DNA of 64,000 bases, taken from positions 1,794,501 to 1,858,500 of the forward strand of contig NZ_CP028922.1 of NCBI RefSeq assembly GCF_003060825.1, given 5' to 3'. The DNA comes from Paenibacillus sp. CAA11 (GTDB lineage Bacteria > Bacillota > Bacilli > Paenibacillales > Paenibacillaceae). Of the stretch, positions 34,265 to 45,253 are shown piece by piece; the first letter of the stretch is position 1, and each line of letters starts with the position of its first letter. The translations under genes were made by a program, and so were the position numbers. Below the pieces are notes generated by a model. The model ran no database searches, was not told where the DNA came from, and worked only from the letters and a program-made list of their open reading frames with translations.

Positions 34265-34653
34265 GCTACCGCCAGGAAGAGAAGCGAAAGGATACGCGCA
34301 AAGCCAAAGGCATGGCGGCTGAACAAGCGGCTGCAGCTTATCTGCAGTCCTTAGGCTATCGTATTATAGCGCGTAATTGGCGCTGTCGTAGCGGTGAGCT
34401 GGACATTATTGCAGAGCATTCTGAAACCTTGATTATTGTAGAGGTCCGCAGCCGAAGTGCGGCTTCATCCGCCTTCGGGACGCCTGCAGAATCCATTACA
34501 GCTCGGAAAATTCGCCAGGTGCGGGAGACAGCAGCTGTTTATTTACATCAGATGCAGGGGTACCACTTGAAGGTGAGGTTTGACGTAGTTGCCGTGCTTT
34601 TGGATAAGTCTAACGTCTGCTGCTCCGTAGAGCACATCCAAAATGCGTTTTAG
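34261..34653 (+). CDS. yraN: YraN family (UPF0102) nuclease-like protein
   Basis: 130 residues. The family has a PD-(D/E)XK-like fold: [25 protein letters not shown], then [23 protein letters not shown]. In most relatives the last motif is VEVKxR; here Arg replaces Lys, which may affect catalysis if the family is enzymatically active. It often lies close to rnhB and comM (yifB), as here. The start overlaps the ylqH stop by four bases. Confidence 0.93.
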   Translation: MSYRQEEKRKDTRKAKGMAAEQAAAAYLQSLGYRIIARNWRCRSGELDIIAEHSETLIIVEVRSRSAASSAFGTPAESITARKIRQVRETAAVYLHQMQGYHLKVRFDVVAVLLDKSNVCCSVEHIQNAF

Positions 34654-34726
34654 ACAGGTAGGAAGGGCGCTGGCAGGTCAGGTGAGAAAGCACGGGATCT
34701 TAGAGTTCTGACCGATGTCAGAGTTC

Positions 34727-34755
34727 TTGACTTGGAAGAGAAATACTTTTACAAT
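34727..34755 (+). promoter_or_regulatory. sigma-A promoter for comM
   Basis: TTGACT, a 17-base spacer and TACAAT; the comM start is about 95 bases downstream. Confidence 0.7.
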
Positions 34756-34849
34756 ACGAGCAGCAAGAGTTTCATAAAGAGAGAATAAGGAAGCACCTTT
34801 TCTTCGCGGGCAGTCAGCCAATATTGCGATAGGAAGGGTGTTTTTTGCG

Positions 34850-36433
34850 ATGTACAGCAAAATGTTCAGCGCTTGCTTGTACGGGATTGACGGTGTGGTT
34901 GTTGAAGTAGAGGCCGATTTGAGCAATGGTTTGCCTATGACTACCATTATCGGATTGCCGGATTCAGCGGTTCGTGAAGCGGTAGAACGTGTCAGATCAG
35001 CAGTGAAAAATTGCGGTTATGAATATCCGCTTCAGCGGATTACAATTAATTTGGCTCCAGCAGATTTACGGAAGGAAGGCTCGGCCTTCGATCTGGCTAT
35101 AGCGGCAGGGCTGTTGATGGCAACCGGACAGTTACAGCTGCCTAATACGAAGCGGCTGCTTATGATTGGCGAGCTGTCGCTTGATGGCACGCTGCGGCCT
35201 GTGCCAGGCGTGCTGCCGATGGTGGATTTAGCTAAGCGGCAAGGCTTTGAAGCGGTCCTGCTACCAGCCGATAATGCAGAGGAAGCACTGTTGATTGAAG
35301 GGGTTGAGGTGTATGGTCTCCGCCATCTAAATGAGCTGGGGGCCGCTCCTTCGGGAATGAAGGAAGGAGCAGCGGGGCATTTGGGTTCGCCACTATCAAA
35401 GCTCCGGGTGAAGAAAAGGCATGAAGATTTAAGAGCGCCAAGCCGTAATGAGCCGATTGAGGATTATGCAGATGTCCTAGGACAGCAGGCCGTCAAGCGA
35501 GCCCTGACTATTGCCGCAGCAGGGATGCATAACTTAATGCTGATTGGCCCTCCAGGGACGGGGAAGACGATGCTGATGAAGCGGCTGCCCGGGATACTGC
35601 CTCCGCTATCTGAAGAGGAAGCGCTTGAAGTTACGAAGATCTTCAGTGCGGCCGGGAAATATAAAGAGTTCTCCGGCGGCTTAATGACACAAAGGCCCTT
35701 TCGAGCGCCACATCATACCATATCGGCCGGGGGCTTGATAGGAGGAGGGGCTGTTCCTAAGCCCGGAGAGGTTAGCCTTGCTCATAAAGGTGTTCTGTTC
35801 CTTGATGAGCTACCAGAGTTTACAAGAAATGTTCTAGAAGTACTGCGGCAGCCTCTGGAGGATCGGAGGGTGACCATCAGCAGGGCCCGGGCTGCATTCA
35901 CGTTCCCGGCGCATTTTATACTAGCTGCTTCGATGAATCCTTGTCACTGCGGCTTTCTGGGTTCAGAGCCTCCAATGCCTCGCTGTACCTGCAGCCCTGC
36001 GCGAATTGCCCAGTATCGGGACCGTATTTCAGGACCGCTTTTGGATCGGATCGATCTGCAGATTGAAGTGCCTCGGCCCAAAAGCTGGACCAGCCATGAA
36101 CAGCCCATAACTACCGAAATAATGCGTCAGCAAGTACTGGCTGCACAGGAAGTTCAGAAGCAGCGGCTGTCTGCATGGGGTTTGAGCTGGAACAGTGAAT
36201 TGACAGGTCAACTGCTCCGGCGGGTGGTTCAGCTCACCCGGGAAGCAGAGCTGCTGATGACCTCCTCGTTCGAAATGCTGGGCTTAAGCATGCGTGCATA
36301 TGACCGAACTATAAAGATTGCCCGGACCATAGCAGATCTGGAAGGTCAAGAGGAAGTCACGGCCTCTCATGTGGCAGAGGCTATTCAGTATAGGCAGCTG
36401 GATCGCAGGGCTCAGGATCTGGTGAATGGATGA
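34850..36433 (+). CDS. comM: YifB/ComM family Mg chelatase-like AAA+ ATPase
   Basis: 527 residues from ATG 34850, 11 bases after AGGAAGGG. The N-terminal domain (1-180) is Lon substrate-binding/S5-like (MYSKMFSACLYGIDG start, LPDSAVREAVERVRSA). The AAA+ domain has Walker A IGPPGTGKTMLMKRLPG, Walker B FLDELPEF and a zinc-like CHCGFLGSEPPMPRCTCSP insertion. ComM is a helicase that promotes branch migration in natural transformation in Gram-negatives; its role in Bacillales is not known. It has its own promoter. Confidence 0.92.
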   Translation: MYSKMFSACLYGIDGVVVEVEADLSNGLPMTTIIGLPDSAVREAVERVRSAVKNCGYEYPLQRITINLAPADLRKEGSAFDLAIAAGLLMATGQLQLPNTKRLLMIGELSLDGTLRPVPGVLPMVDLAKRQGFEAVLLPADNAEEALLIEGVEVYGLRHLNELGAAPSGMKEGAAGHLGSPLSKLRVKKRHEDLRAPSRNEPIEDYADVLGQQAVKRALTIAAAGMHNLMLIGPPGTGKTMLMKRLPGILPPLSEEEALEVTKIFSAAGKYKEFSGGLMTQRPFRAPHHTISAGGLIGGGAVPKPGEVSLAHKGVLFLDELPEFTRNVLEVLRQPLEDRRVTISRARAAFTFPAHFILAASMNPCHCGFLGSEPPMPRCTCSPARIAQYRDRISGPLLDRIDLQIEVPRPKSWTSHEQPITTEIMRQQVLAAQEVQKQRLSAWGLSWNSELTGQLLRRVVQLTREAELLMTSSFEMLGLSMRAYDRTIKIARTIADLEGQEEVTASHVAEAIQYRQLDRRAQDLVNG

Positions 36434-36462
36434 GGGCGGAGCTGATTTAAATAACATCGAAG

Positions 36463-36534
36463 AAAGAGCAGTCTAAAGCTGGGCTCTCCCTTTATTCGGG
36501 ATTAAGTTGCCAAGCGATAGCTGCTCTTTTTTTA
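36463..36534 (+). terminator. possible terminator after comM
   Basis: AAGAGCAG (36465 on) can pair with CTGCTCTT (36521 on), directly before seven T. The loop is long and can fold internally, so efficiency is uncertain. Confidence 0.5.
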
Positions 36535-36541
36535 TAGTAGA

Positions 36542-36970
36542 TTAGAGTACGTTGAGTTCTACTTGAATATTGCCGCGAGTGGCCTGGGAATAAGGGCAGG
36601 CCTGATGAGCCCCTTCGACAAGTTTAAAAGCGGTGTCATGGTCTACACCTTTAACCAGAACATCCATTTTCACACCAATGCCGAAGCCGCCGTCTTCAAC
36701 TTTACCGAAGCTCACAGTTGCTGTTACTTCTGTGCCTTCATGCTTAATTTGCTGCATGCGGGCCACCATGTTCAGCGCGCTATCGAAGCAGGCGGAGTAA
36801 CCGGCTGCGAACAGCTGCTCAGGATTGGTGCCCTCGCCGCCAGCACCTCCCATTTCACGGGGGGTGCTAATGTTAAGGTGGAGCGAAGGGCTTGAGGATT
36901 CAACGTATCCGTTTCTTCCACCCACTGCTTTTACTGTTGTTTTATACATTTTTTGTTGAATAGTCATCAT
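36542..36970 (-). CDS. ohr: organic hydroperoxide resistance protein (OsmC/Ohr family)
   Basis: 142 residues from ATG 36970, 7 bases after AGGTG. Ohr reduces organic hydroperoxides with a thiol pair: Cys61 in GYSACFDSAL and Cys125 in HQACPYSQATRGN, both present. Residues GTNPEQLFAAGY are the family signature. It is divergent from an OhrR-type regulator and shares an operator with it, the classic arrangement. Confidence 0.95.
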   Translation of the reverse strand: MMTIQQKMYKTTVKAVGGRNGYVESSSPSLHLNISTPREMGGAGGEGTNPEQLFAAGYSACFDSALNMVARMQQIKHEGTEVTATVSFGKVEDGGFGIGVKMDVLVKGVDHDTAFKLVEGAHQACPYSQATRGNIQVELNVL

Positions 36971-37003
36971 ATTCATACACCTGTCTTTCAAAATTATATT
37001 TCA

Positions 37004-37019
37004 TACAATTTAATTTATA
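37004..37019. promoter_or_regulatory. candidate OhrR operator in the ohr-ohrR intergenic region
   Basis: TACAATTTAATTTATA is an imperfect palindrome close to the B. subtilis OhrR box TACAATTAAATTGTA. It lies 34 bases before the ohr start and about 87 before ohrR. Confidence 0.6.
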
Positions 37020-37105
37020 ACAATTATTACGATTTGTAAACTGTTTTGAGATATTATTTGTGTATTTTATGTGATAAAATAAATGAGCAAAGGCGGGTGA
37101 GACTA

Positions 37106-37567
37106 ATGAAGACGAATGAAAAGGAAGGCTTGCTGAAGCTGGAGAACCAGCTTTGCTTTACTATATACGCATGCTCACGTGAAATAACGAAGCTGTATCA
37201 GCCTCATCTGGAAAAGCTAGGGGTAACTTATTCTCAGTATTTGGTGCTCCTTGTTTTGTGGGAACGAGGAGAGTGTACTGTGAAGGAGCTTGGGGAAGCT
37301 CTGTATCTTGATTCAGGAACGCTGACCCCGCTCCTTAAGCGGCTTCAATCGGCAGGCATCCTGAACCGCGAGCGTTCACCGCATGATGAACGAAAGGTTC
37401 TGATCACCCTAACCGAGAAGGGTAAGGAGCTGCGGGAGCAGGCGCTGAGTGTGCCGGAGGCCGTATTTGGCGGTGTATGCGGATCACCAGAGGAATTTGA
37501 TCTGATCATGCGGCAATTCAAGGATTTGCTGAACCATGTTCACAGCCGCAACTTGGCCAAGTCCTAG
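37106..37567 (+). CDS. ohrR: MarR family regulator OhrR
   Basis: 153 residues from ATG 37106, after GGCGGGTGAG; the frame extends upstream without support. The redox-sensing Cys17 lies in ENQLCFTIYACSREI, as in B. subtilis OhrR (Cys15), and the winged helix runs from GECTVKELGEAL through LLKRLQSAGIL and DERKVLITLT. Oxidation by organic peroxides is expected to release it from the ohr operator. There is a second cysteine at about residue 23 and another near 130. Confidence 0.93.
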   Translation: MKTNEKEGLLKLENQLCFTIYACSREITKLYQPHLEKLGVTYSQYLVLLVLWERGECTVKELGEALYLDSGTLTPLLKRLQSAGILNRERSPHDERKVLITLTEKGKELREQALSVPEAVFGGVCGSPEEFDLIMRQFKDLLNHVHSRNLAKS

Positions 37568-37580
37568 CCCTTTATACTTT

Positions 37581-37615
37581 GCGTGTCCGAGATTTTGTGG
37601 ATACGCTATTTTTTT
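37581..37615 (+). terminator. rho-independent terminator after ohrR
   Basis: An 8-bp stem (37581-37588 with 37599-37606, one G-U pair) followed by TATTTTTTT. Confidence 0.8.
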
Positions 37616-37691
37616 GTCTTCTTTTTGCAATCGATCTCAAAATAGGAACAATATCATATCAAAATGATGTGTATAAATTATGAACTTTTTG

Positions 37692-37707
37692 AGGAAAGCG
37701 TTTTAAA
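37692..37707 (+). promoter_or_regulatory. candidate CcpA (cre) site upstream of sucCD
   Basis: AGGAAAGCGTTTTAAA resembles the cre consensus TGWAANCGNTNWCA in its core (AAAGCGTTTT). A TACAAT -10 follows at 37715-37720. It would fit carbon catabolite control of this TCA cycle operon. Confidence 0.45.
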
Positions 37708-37780
37708 AACATGATACAATAAGCTGGGTTTATCTTGTTTCTGCTCTTATACCGCTGTTGATAGGAGGATTCAAAGCCAA

Positions 37781-38941
37781 ATGAATATCCATGAATATCA
37801 AGGAAAAGCAGTGCTGAAGCAGTATGGTGTTGCCGTGCCGGAAGGACGGGTGGCATTTTCTGTGGAGGAAGCCGTGGAAGCGGCAGCAGCTCTAGGCAGT
37901 TCAGTTGTTGTTGTTAAGGCGCAGATTCATGCCGGTGGCAGAGGAAAAGCCGGTGGGGTCAAGGTCGCTAAAAGCCTGGAAGAGGTCCGGACCTATGCTC
38001 AGGAAATTTTGGGCAAGGTGCTGGTAACTCATCAGACAGGTCCAGAGGGCAAAGAAGTCAAGCGGCTATTGATTGAACAGGGTTGTGATATTAAGAAAGA
38101 GTATTATATAGGAGTAGTTGTCGATCGGGCAACGGGAAGAGTTGTCATGATGGCCTCTGAAGAGGGCGGAACTGAGATTGAAGAGGTGGCTGCTGCAACT
38201 CCAGAGAAAATTTTCAAAGAAGTGATTGATCCGGTTCTTGGACTGCAGACTTTTCAAGCCCGCAGATTGGCATATGCTATTAATATCCCGAAGGAGCTGG
38301 TGGGCAAGACGGTGAAGTTCATGGCTGCGCTTTACGAGGCTTTTATCGATAAAGACTGCTCTATCGCAGAAATTAATCCGCTGGTGGTTACGGGTGACGG
38401 ACAAGTAATGGCCTTGGATGCGAAATTGAACTTCGATTCGAATGCCTTGTTTAGACATAAGGATATTCTTGAGCTAAGGGATTTTGAAGAAGAGGATGCC
38501 AAGGAGATCGAAGCCTCCAAGTATGATCTAAGCTACATTGCACTCGAGGGCAATATTGGATGTATGGTTAATGGAGCAGGGCTTGCAATGGCAACGATGG
38601 ACATCATTAAATATTACGGTGGAGAACCGGCGAATTTCCTGGATGTCGGAGGCGGAGCTACGGCCGAGAAGGTGACAGAGGCATTTAAAATCATCTTGTC
38701 GGACGGTAATGTCAAAGGGATCTTTGTGAATATTTTTGGCGGTATTATGCGCTGTGATGTGATTGCATCCGGTATTGTTGAGGCCGCTAAGCAGGTAGGT
38801 CTGAACCGTCCGCTCGTCGTGCGTCTGGAAGGTACCAACGTGGAGCTTGGAAAGAGCATCCTGGCAGGCTCGGGTCTTGACATCGTATCAGCGGATTCCA
38901 TGGCTGACGGTGCGAATAAAATCGTAGAGCTTGTCTCTTAA
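37781..38941 (+). CDS. sucC: succinate-CoA ligase subunit beta
   Basis: 386 residues. The beta subunit carries the ATP-grasp domain (1-240; [18 protein letters not shown]) and the succinate site in the C-terminal part ([33 protein letters not shown]). With SucD it converts succinyl-CoA to succinate with nucleotide triphosphate formation in the TCA cycle. The start is at ATG 37781, after GATAGGAGG. sucD follows after 24 bases. Confidence 0.97.
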   Translation: MNIHEYQGKAVLKQYGVAVPEGRVAFSVEEAVEAAAALGSSVVVVKAQIHAGGRGKAGGVKVAKSLEEVRTYAQEILGKVLVTHQTGPEGKEVKRLLIEQGCDIKKEYYIGVVVDRATGRVVMMASEEGGTEIEEVAAATPEKIFKEVIDPVLGLQTFQARRLAYAINIPKELVGKTVKFMAALYEAFIDKDCSIAEINPLVVTGDGQVMALDAKLNFDSNALFRHKDILELRDFEEEDAKEIEASKYDLSYIALEGNIGCMVNGAGLAMATMDIIKYYGGEPANFLDVGGGATAEKVTEAFKIILSDGNVKGIFVNIFGGIMRCDVIASGIVEAAKQVGLNRPLVVRLEGTNVELGKSILAGSGLDIVSADSMADGANKIVELVS

Positions 38942-38965
38942 TCTACCATTCAGGAGGCTACGGAT

Positions 38966-39895
38966 ATGAGTATATTGATTGATAAGAATACGAAGGTCAT
39001 TACTCAAGGGATCACTGGTGCGACAGGGTTATTCCATACCAAGGGGGCTCTTGAATACGGAACGCAGATGGTTGGCGGCGTAACTCCCGGCAAGGGCGGA
39101 ACAACGATTGACATTGAGCTTGAAGGCGGCAGCTTTAAGACGCTTCCTATTTTTAATTCGGTAATCGAAGCTAAGCAGGCAACGGGAGCAACGGCCAGTG
39201 TTATTTATGTCCCTCCAGCCTTCGCAGCCGATTCTATTCTGGAGGCCGTTGAAGCGGATCTCGACCTTGTCATCTGTATAACGGAAGGGATTCCTGTGCT
39301 CGATATGGTCAAAGTCAAACGGTATATGAAAGGAAAACGTACGGTGCTTATCGGTCCGAACTGTCCTGGTGTGATTACACCTGGCGAATGCAAAATCGGA
39401 ATCATGCCCGGCTATATTCATACTCCCGGCCATATTGGCGTAGTCTCTCGAAGCGGAACGCTTACTTATGAAGCTGTTCATCAGCTGACCACCAGGGGGC
39501 TAGGTCAATCTACTGCCGTGGGAATCGGCGGTGATCCAGTGAAGGGATCTGAATTCATTGATATATTGTCACGCTTTAACGAAGATCCGGATACGCATGC
39601 TGTGATTATGATTGGGGAAATTGGCGGAACAGCAGAAGAAGAAGCTGCTGAATGGGTAAGAGATCATATGACTAAACCTGTCGTTGGCTTTATTGGTGGC
39701 GTTACTGCTCCTCCGGGGAAAAGAATGGGGCATGCGGGAGCTATTATTTCCGGCGGTAAGGGCACGGCCAAGGAGAAGATTGCCAAGCTGGAAGCTTGCG
39801 GTATTAGGGTAGCCCCAACACCGGCAGAGATGGGTTCAACATTGGTTGAAGTGCTTGAGTCACAGGGCATTCTTCAAGCCTGCACGACACATTAG
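38966..39895 (+). CDS. sucD: succinate-CoA ligase subunit alpha
   Basis: 309 residues, slightly long at the C-terminus. The CoA-binding Rossmann domain begins [18 protein letters not shown], and the phosphorylated histidine lies in [18 protein letters not shown]. It partners SucC. The start follows TCAGGAGGC. A strong terminator follows, separating it from dprA. Confidence 0.97.
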   Translation: MSILIDKNTKVITQGITGATGLFHTKGALEYGTQMVGGVTPGKGGTTIDIELEGGSFKTLPIFNSVIEAKQATGATASVIYVPPAFAADSILEAVEADLDLVICITEGIPVLDMVKVKRYMKGKRTVLIGPNCPGVITPGECKIGIMPGYIHTPGHIGVVSRSGTLTYEAVHQLTTRGLGQSTAVGIGGDPVKGSEFIDILSRFNEDPDTHAVIMIGEIGGTAEEEAAEWVRDHMTKPVVGFIGGVTAPPGKRMGHAGAIISGGKGTAKEKIAKLEACGIRVAPTPAEMGSTLVEVLESQGILQACTTH

Positions 39896-39935
39896 GAACA
39901 TTTAGGAATATTGTTGTATAATATACTTATAAGGT

Positions 39936-39978
39936 AAGCAACCTTCTGACTCCAAGCGAGAAGAAAGGTTGCTTTTTT
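39936..39978 (+). terminator. rho-independent terminator after sucD
   Basis: A perfect 10-bp stem (39936-39945 with 39965-39974) whose loop can pair further, followed by a T run to 39978. Confidence 0.9.
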
Positions 39979-40036
39979 GCGTTTCAATTATTTTAGAACT
40001 GGAAGGCCGGTTCTTGTGCAAATTTAGGAGGTTATT

Positions 40037-41122
40037 ATGAAGAAGAAGGATATTATGATCGGTCTCCATGAAAGTACAGGAATTGGATGGAAGACGATGT
40101 CACGCATTCTATCAAGTGAGGAGTGGCCTCATGCGCTTGAATTTGACATCGAAGACTGGAAGCGGCATGGTTTAAATGCGAGGCTAGCCGAACGGATGGA
40201 GAAGGAGTTTACGGCCGAATGGATTGAACAGCGTCTGGCGCGGATGACAGCAAACCATATTACTCCGCTGACACCACTAGATCAAGAATATTCTATATTA
40301 ATGAAAGAAACGGTACGGCCACCCTGGGTGATCTATGCAAAAGGGCGGACCGAACTGCTAAATTCGCCGCGCTCCATTGCTATGGTAGGAACTCGGATAC
40401 CCACTGCTTATGGTCGAAAGGTTGGGCAAATGCTTGCTGAATCTTTGGGGAATTCAGGGGTTACCATCGTAAGCGGAATGGCCAAAGGGATCGACGGGAT
40501 TTGTCATGAATCGGCTGTCCGAAGTCCGGGATCTACCATCGCAGTCCTTGGCACAGCCATCGATAAGCCTTATCCTCCAGAGCATACGTCCCTTTATCAT
40601 CAGATAGCTGAGTATGGCCTGGTGATTTCGGAATATCCTATTGGAACACCTCCACATCCTGGCCTCTTTCCCCAGCGTAACCGAATCATTGCCGGGATTA
40701 CAAAAGGCACCATTGTAGTTGAAGCAGACGAAAGGAGCGGCTCTCTTATAACGGCAGATGCTGCCCTTGAGGCTAATCGGGATGTTTTCTCTGTCCCTGG
40801 GCCTATTACTTCACCTAAGAGTAAAGGAACTTTGAATCTGATCAAGCAGGGGGCCAAGCTGGTTACAGGACCAGAGGACGTGTTGGACGAATATGGATGG
40901 GCGAGAGCTGGTAGCAACGAACTCGCGAATATGCAGAATGGAAAGAAGTTGACAGAGAATGAAGATCGCATATACCATATGTTGGAGCAGGGGAATCGTG
41001 CTTTCGATGAGCTGCTGGCTTTGACAGGTTGGGAATTTGGACTTTTGCATTCAGTTCTGTTATCTTTAATCATAAAAAAGCAGGCTGTTCAGCTAGCCGG
41101 TTCAATTTATAAACTAGTGTAG
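40037..41122 (+). CDS. dprA: DNA-processing protein DprA
   Basis: 361 residues. DprA binds incoming single-stranded DNA and loads RecA during natural transformation. The Rossmann-like core has [54 protein letters not shown] and [18 protein letters not shown] winged-helix-like C-terminal region (about 300-361) follows. The start lies after TTAGGAGG. topA starts 62 bases later, as in the B. subtilis relatives. Confidence 0.96.
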   Translation: MKKKDIMIGLHESTGIGWKTMSRILSSEEWPHALEFDIEDWKRHGLNARLAERMEKEFTAEWIEQRLARMTANHITPLTPLDQEYSILMKETVRPPWVIYAKGRTELLNSPRSIAMVGTRIPTAYGRKVGQMLAESLGNSGVTIVSGMAKGIDGICHESAVRSPGSTIAVLGTAIDKPYPPEHTSLYHQIAEYGLVISEYPIGTPPHPGLFPQRNRIIAGITKGTIVVEADERSGSLITADAALEANRDVFSVPGPITSPKSKGTLNLIKQGAKLVTGPEDVLDEYGWARAGSNELANMQNGKKLTENEDRIYHMLEQGNRAFDELLALTGWEFGLLHSVLLSLIIKKQAVQLAGSIYKLV

Positions 41123-41184
41123 CCCTGTTCGGGCTGGCCATAAACAAAGATTGTATTAGGTTTAATGTGAGAGGAGGAGGGCCT

Positions 41185-43290
41185 ATGGCAGATTCACTTG
41201 TCATTGTGGAATCACCAGCCAAAGCTAAGACGATTGGCAAATACTTGGGCAGCAAGTATATTGTCAAGGCGTCGATGGGTCATGTTAGGGACCTGCCGAA
41301 AAGCCAAATTGGTGTTGAGGTAGAGAATGATTTCAACCCTAAGTATATAACGATTCGAGGGAAGGGCTCCGTTCTTAAAGAGTTGAAGGACGCCCGCAAA
41401 AAAGTAAAGAAAGTCTATCTGGCAGCTGACCCCGATCGTGAGGGGGAAGCCATTGCTTGGCATCTGGCTCACGTACTCGACTTGGATCAAACAGAGGACT
41501 GCCGGGTTGTATTCAATGAAATTACGAAGCAGGCGGTTAAGGATGCGTTCAAGACCCCCCGCAAGATTAATATGGATTTGGTAAACGCGCAGCAAGCAAG
41601 ACGTATTCTGGACCGGCTGGTGGGGTATAAGATCAGTCCGTTGTTATGGAAGAAAGTAAAGAAAGGCTTATCCGCCGGACGCGTGCAATCTGTTGCTGTG
41701 AAGATTATTCTGGATCGTGAGAATGAAATTGCCGCTTTTGAGCCTGAAGAGTATTGGAGTATTACCGCCGGACTCAAAATCGCTGAAAGCACTTTCGAAG
41801 CCAAGTTTCATCAATATCAGGGTGAGAAGAAGGAGCTTTCCAGCGAAGCCGATGTGAAGCAAATCCTGCAGGCTATTGAGGGGGCTTCTTTTGTTGTTCA
41901 GAATGTGAAGGAAAAGGAACGTCTGCGTCATCCATCGCCGCCCTTTACGACAAGCTCTTTGCAGCAGGAGGCAGCACGTAAGTTGAACTTCAGAGCAGCA
42001 AAGACGATGTCGGTGGCTCAGCAGCTCTATGAGGGCGTAGATTTGGGCAAGGAAGGCACGGTAGGCTTGATTACCTATATGCGTACGGACTCTACTCGAA
42101 TTGCTGCATCAGCTCAGGAAGAGGCGAGAGAGTACATTACAGGCAAGTATGGAGCCGACTACACGCCTGAAACACCGCGTCAATATTCGAAGAAAGCTGC
42201 AAATGCCCAGGATGCTCACGAGGCCATTAGACCGACTGCAGCTCTGCGTGACCCTGAATCGATCAAACCGATATTAAGCAGGGATCAATTCCGCCTGTAT
42301 AAGCTGATTTGGGAACGCTTTATGGCGAGCCAAATGGCATCCGCCATTTTGGATACCTTATCCGTAGATATTCGGGCTAATGAGGTTACTTTCCGGGCCG
42401 TAGGATCCAAGGTCCGTTTTCCAGGCTTTATGAAGGTATATGTGGAAGGTAATGATGACGGGAACGCTGTAGAGGACGATAAATTCCTGCCTCCATTGAA
42501 ATCAGGAGACGAGCTTGTTACGGAATCTATTGAACCGAAACAGCACTTTACCCAGCCGCCTCCGCGCTATACGGAGGCAAGGCTTGTGAAAACCTTGGAG
42601 GAGCTCGGAATTGGGCGGCCAAGCACCTATGCTCCAACCCTCGAAACTATTCAAAAGCGTGGATATGTTGCAGTAGAGGAGAAGAAGTTTATGCCCACAG
42701 AGCTCGGTGAGCTGGTTATTGAGCAGATGGAGCAATTTTTCCCGGAAATTCTGAATGTGGAATTTACCGCTAACATGGAGGGGGACCTCGACCATGTTGA
42801 AGAAGGATCAGAGGATTGGGTTCGGGTACTGAACGAGTTTTATGAATCCTTTGAGAAGCGCCTGGAAGTAGCAGAAGAGGAAATGAAGGAAATCGAGATT
42901 GAAGATGAAGTCTCGGATGAAATATGTGAGAAATGCGGAAACCCCATGGTTTACAAGCTTGGCCGTTTTGGCAAATTCCTCGCCTGCTCTGGCTTCCCGG
43001 ATTGCCGGAATACTAAGCCTATCATTAAGGACATTGGTGTAACCTGTCCGAAATGTAAGGAAGGGCATGTTGTGGAGCGGCGCAGTAAAAAGGGTAGGGT
43101 CTTTTATGGCTGCAATCGGTATCCGGAGTGCGATTTCGTATCATGGGATAAGCCATCTACCAAGCCTTGTCCAAGCTGTGGTTCATTGATGGTGGAGAAG
43201 CGCAGCAAGCAGGGCATCAAATTGCAATGCACCTCTTGTGACCATTCGGAAATGGTTGAGGAAGATCAGGAAGAAACAGCTGAGTTGTAA
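41185..43290 (+). CDS. topA: DNA topoisomerase I
   Basis: 701 residues from ATG 41185, after GAGGAGGAGGG. TopA relaxes negative supercoils. The TOPRIM domain has [12 protein letters not shown] and [11 protein letters not shown]; the active tyrosine is Tyr298 in TYMRTDSTR. The C-terminal part carries three zinc-ribbon modules ([18 protein letters not shown] and CPSCGSLMV, each with a later cysteine pair). It lies in the conserved dprA-topA-trmFO order. Confidence 0.98.
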   Translation: MADSLVIVESPAKAKTIGKYLGSKYIVKASMGHVRDLPKSQIGVEVENDFNPKYITIRGKGSVLKELKDARKKVKKVYLAADPDREGEAIAWHLAHVLDLDQTEDCRVVFNEITKQAVKDAFKTPRKINMDLVNAQQARRILDRLVGYKISPLLWKKVKKGLSAGRVQSVAVKIILDRENEIAAFEPEEYWSITAGLKIAESTFEAKFHQYQGEKKELSSEADVKQILQAIEGASFVVQNVKEKERLRHPSPPFTTSSLQQEAARKLNFRAAKTMSVAQQLYEGVDLGKEGTVGLITYMRTDSTRIAASAQEEAREYITGKYGADYTPETPRQYSKKAANAQDAHEAIRPTAALRDPESIKPILSRDQFRLYKLIWERFMASQMASAILDTLSVDIRANEVTFRAVGSKVRFPGFMKVYVEGNDDGNAVEDDKFLPPLKSGDELVTESIEPKQHFTQPPPRYTEARLVKTLEELGIGRPSTYAPTLETIQKRGYVAVEEKKFMPTELGELVIEQMEQFFPEILNVEFTANMEGDLDHVEEGSEDWVRVLNEFYESFEKRLEVAEEEMKEIEIEDEVSDEICEKCGNPMVYKLGRFGKFLACSGFPDCRNTKPIIKDIGVTCPKCKEGHVVERRSKKGRVFYGCNRYPECDFVSWDKPSTKPCPSCGSLMVEKRSKQGIKLQCTSCDHSEMVEEDQEETAEL

Positions 43291-43310
43291 CATTAATGGA
43301 GGGTATGAAA

Positions 43311-44633
43311 TTGACAGAACAACAGAGGGTTACCGTGATTGGCGCAGGCTTGGCCGGCAGTGAGGCGGCCTGGCAGATCGCTAAACGGGGAGTGCCTGTA
43401 ACACTATACGAGATGCGTCCCGTTGTAAAAACGCCCGCGCACCATACCGACAAATTTGCTGAGCTGGTGTGCAGCAACTCGCTGCGGGCCAATGGCTTAA
43501 CCAATGCGGTAGGCGTATTAAAAGAAGAAATGCGCATGCTGGACTCATTGGTTATCGGTGCAGCGGACCGCAATGCCGTTCCGGCAGGGGGGGCATTGGC
43601 CGTGGATCGTGACGGTTTCTCCGGCGAAATTACTAGCACGCTTCATGATCATCCGTTGATTACGGTAGTAAATGAAGAGATACAGGAGATTCCGTCAGAG
43701 GGCATCGTGGTTATTGCTACGGGGCCTTTGACCTCTCCGGCTCTCTCCGAGCAAATCAAGCGTCTTACCGGTGAAGAATATTTTTATTTCTACGACGCAG
43801 CAGCGCCGATCGTGGAGAAAGACTCCATTGATATGAATAAGGTATACTTGGCTTCCCGTTATGACAAGGGGGAGGCCGCTTATTTGAATTGCCCGATGAC
43901 AGAGGAAGAATTCAATGCTTTTTATGATGCATTAATTACGGCAGAAGTTGCCCAGATTAAAGAGTTTGAGAAGGAGATTTACTTTGAGGGCTGTATGCCA
44001 ATCGAAGTGATGATGAAACGCGGAAAGCAAACGGCGCTGTTTGGTCCAATGAAACCTGTTGGCCTTCCTAATCCGCACACAGGAACTTTGCCTCATGCTG
44101 TGGTTCAGCTCCGTCAGGACAACGCAGCAGGAACTTTATATAACCTAGTGGGATTCCAAACACATCTTAAGTGGGGAGAACAAAAACGCGTGTTCTCTAT
44201 GATTCCTGGACTAGAAAATGCTGAGTTTGTTCGCTATGGAGTTATGCATCGCAATACTTTTATTAATTCTCCAAAGCTGCTTCAACCGACCTATCAGCTA
44301 AAAACCCGTCCTACCCTTTTCTTTGCTGGTCAGATGACAGGGGTTGAAGGATATGTGGAATCGGCGGCTTCCGGACTTATTGCTGGCATTAACGCTGCCA
44401 AAGCAGCTCAGTCGCAGGAAGGCATTGTGTTCCCAGAGGATACTACGCTTGGGAGTATGGCCAGATATATCACCACGGCAGACTTCAAGCATTTTCAGCC
44501 AATGAATGCGAATTTCGGACTGCTTCCGAAGCTTGAGCAGCGCATTCGCCAGAAGAAGGAGAAGAACGAGGCATTAGCGCATCGTGCACTGGATAGCTTG
44601 CGCAGCTTTATGTCAGGAGCGGCGGTTAATTAA
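43311..44633 (+). CDS. trmFO: methylenetetrahydrofolate-tRNA-(uracil-5-)-methyltransferase TrmFO
   Basis: 440 residues. TTG 43311 is 7 bases after GGAGGG (43298-43303); ATG 43305 lies only one base after that site and ATG 43296 precedes it. The FAD-binding motif [14 protein letters not shown] is near the N-terminus, and the catalytic [15 protein letters not shown] and [18 protein letters not shown] regions follow. The enzyme makes m5U54 in the T loop of tRNA using methylene-folate. In B. subtilis the next gene is codV (xerC); here hslV follows directly. Confidence 0.96.
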   Translation: MTEQQRVTVIGAGLAGSEAAWQIAKRGVPVTLYEMRPVVKTPAHHTDKFAELVCSNSLRANGLTNAVGVLKEEMRMLDSLVIGAADRNAVPAGGALAVDRDGFSGEITSTLHDHPLITVVNEEIQEIPSEGIVVIATGPLTSPALSEQIKRLTGEEYFYFYDAAAPIVEKDSIDMNKVYLASRYDKGEAAYLNCPMTEEEFNAFYDALITAEVAQIKEFEKEIYFEGCMPIEVMMKRGKQTALFGPMKPVGLPNPHTGTLPHAVVQLRQDNAAGTLYNLVGFQTHLKWGEQKRVFSMIPGLENAEFVRYGVMHRNTFINSPKLLQPTYQLKTRPTLFFAGQMTGVEGYVESAASGLIAGINAAKAAQSQEGIVFPEDTTLGSMARYITTADFKHFQPMNANFGLLPKLEQRIRQKKEKNEALAHRALDSLRSFMSGAAVN

Positions 44634-44653
44634 CGAAAGGAAGGTGTCTAAAG

Positions 44654-45196
44654 ATGGATTTATCTTTTCACGCCACAACAATTTGTGCGGTTCGGCATAA
44701 CGGCAAGGGAGCCATTGCCGGAGACGGACAGGTGACTTTTGGAGAAAGTGTGATCATGAAGCAAACCGCAAAAAAAGTGCGCAGACTGTATCGCGGCCAA
44801 GTGCTTGCCGGGTTTGCTGGCTCTGTAGCGGATGCGATCACACTGTTCGAGAAGTTTGAGGGCAAGCTGGAAGAGCATCATGGGAACCTTCAGCGTGCTG
44901 CCGTTGAGCTGGCAAAAGATTGGCGGCAGGACCGTGTTCTTAGGAAGCTGGAGGCGCTCATGATCGTTATGAACCATTCGGGAATGCTGCTTATCTCAGG
45001 AGGCGGCGAAATTATTGAACCTGATGATGATATTCTGGCTATTGGTTCAGGAGGTAACTTTGCTCTGTCAGCCGCTCGGGCTCTAAAGCGCAATGCAACT
45101 CAACTGGAAGCCAAGGACATGGTGAGAGAGGCGCTTCAAGTGGCTTCCGAGATCTGTGTGTACACGAACAGTAATATTGTCGTTGAAGAGTTATAG
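44654..45196 (+). CDS. hslV: ATP-dependent protease subunit HslV (ClpQ)
   Basis: 180 residues. HslV is the proteolytic core of the HslUV complex. Family features are [35 protein letters not shown] and [16 protein letters not shown]. Most HslV proteins begin with Met followed by the catalytic Thr, and B. subtilis ClpQ uses an N-terminal Ser. Here the ATG gives MDLSFHATT, so neither Thr nor Ser directly follows Met; the mature N-terminus would need processing or another start. The start follows AAGGAAGGTG. hslU is 57 bases downstream. Confidence 0.95.
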   Translation: MDLSFHATTICAVRHNGKGAIAGDGQVTFGESVIMKQTAKKVRRLYRGQVLAGFAGSVADAITLFEKFEGKLEEHHGNLQRAAVELAKDWRQDRVLRKLEALMIVMNHSGMLLISGGGEIIEPDDDILAIGSGGNFALSAARALKRNATQLEAKDMVREALQVASEICVYTNSNIVVEEL

Positions 45197-45253
45197 AATG
45201 AAATAGAGGTGTCCTAGGGCCAATTTAGGATGAACACTAGATAGGAGGGTCCC

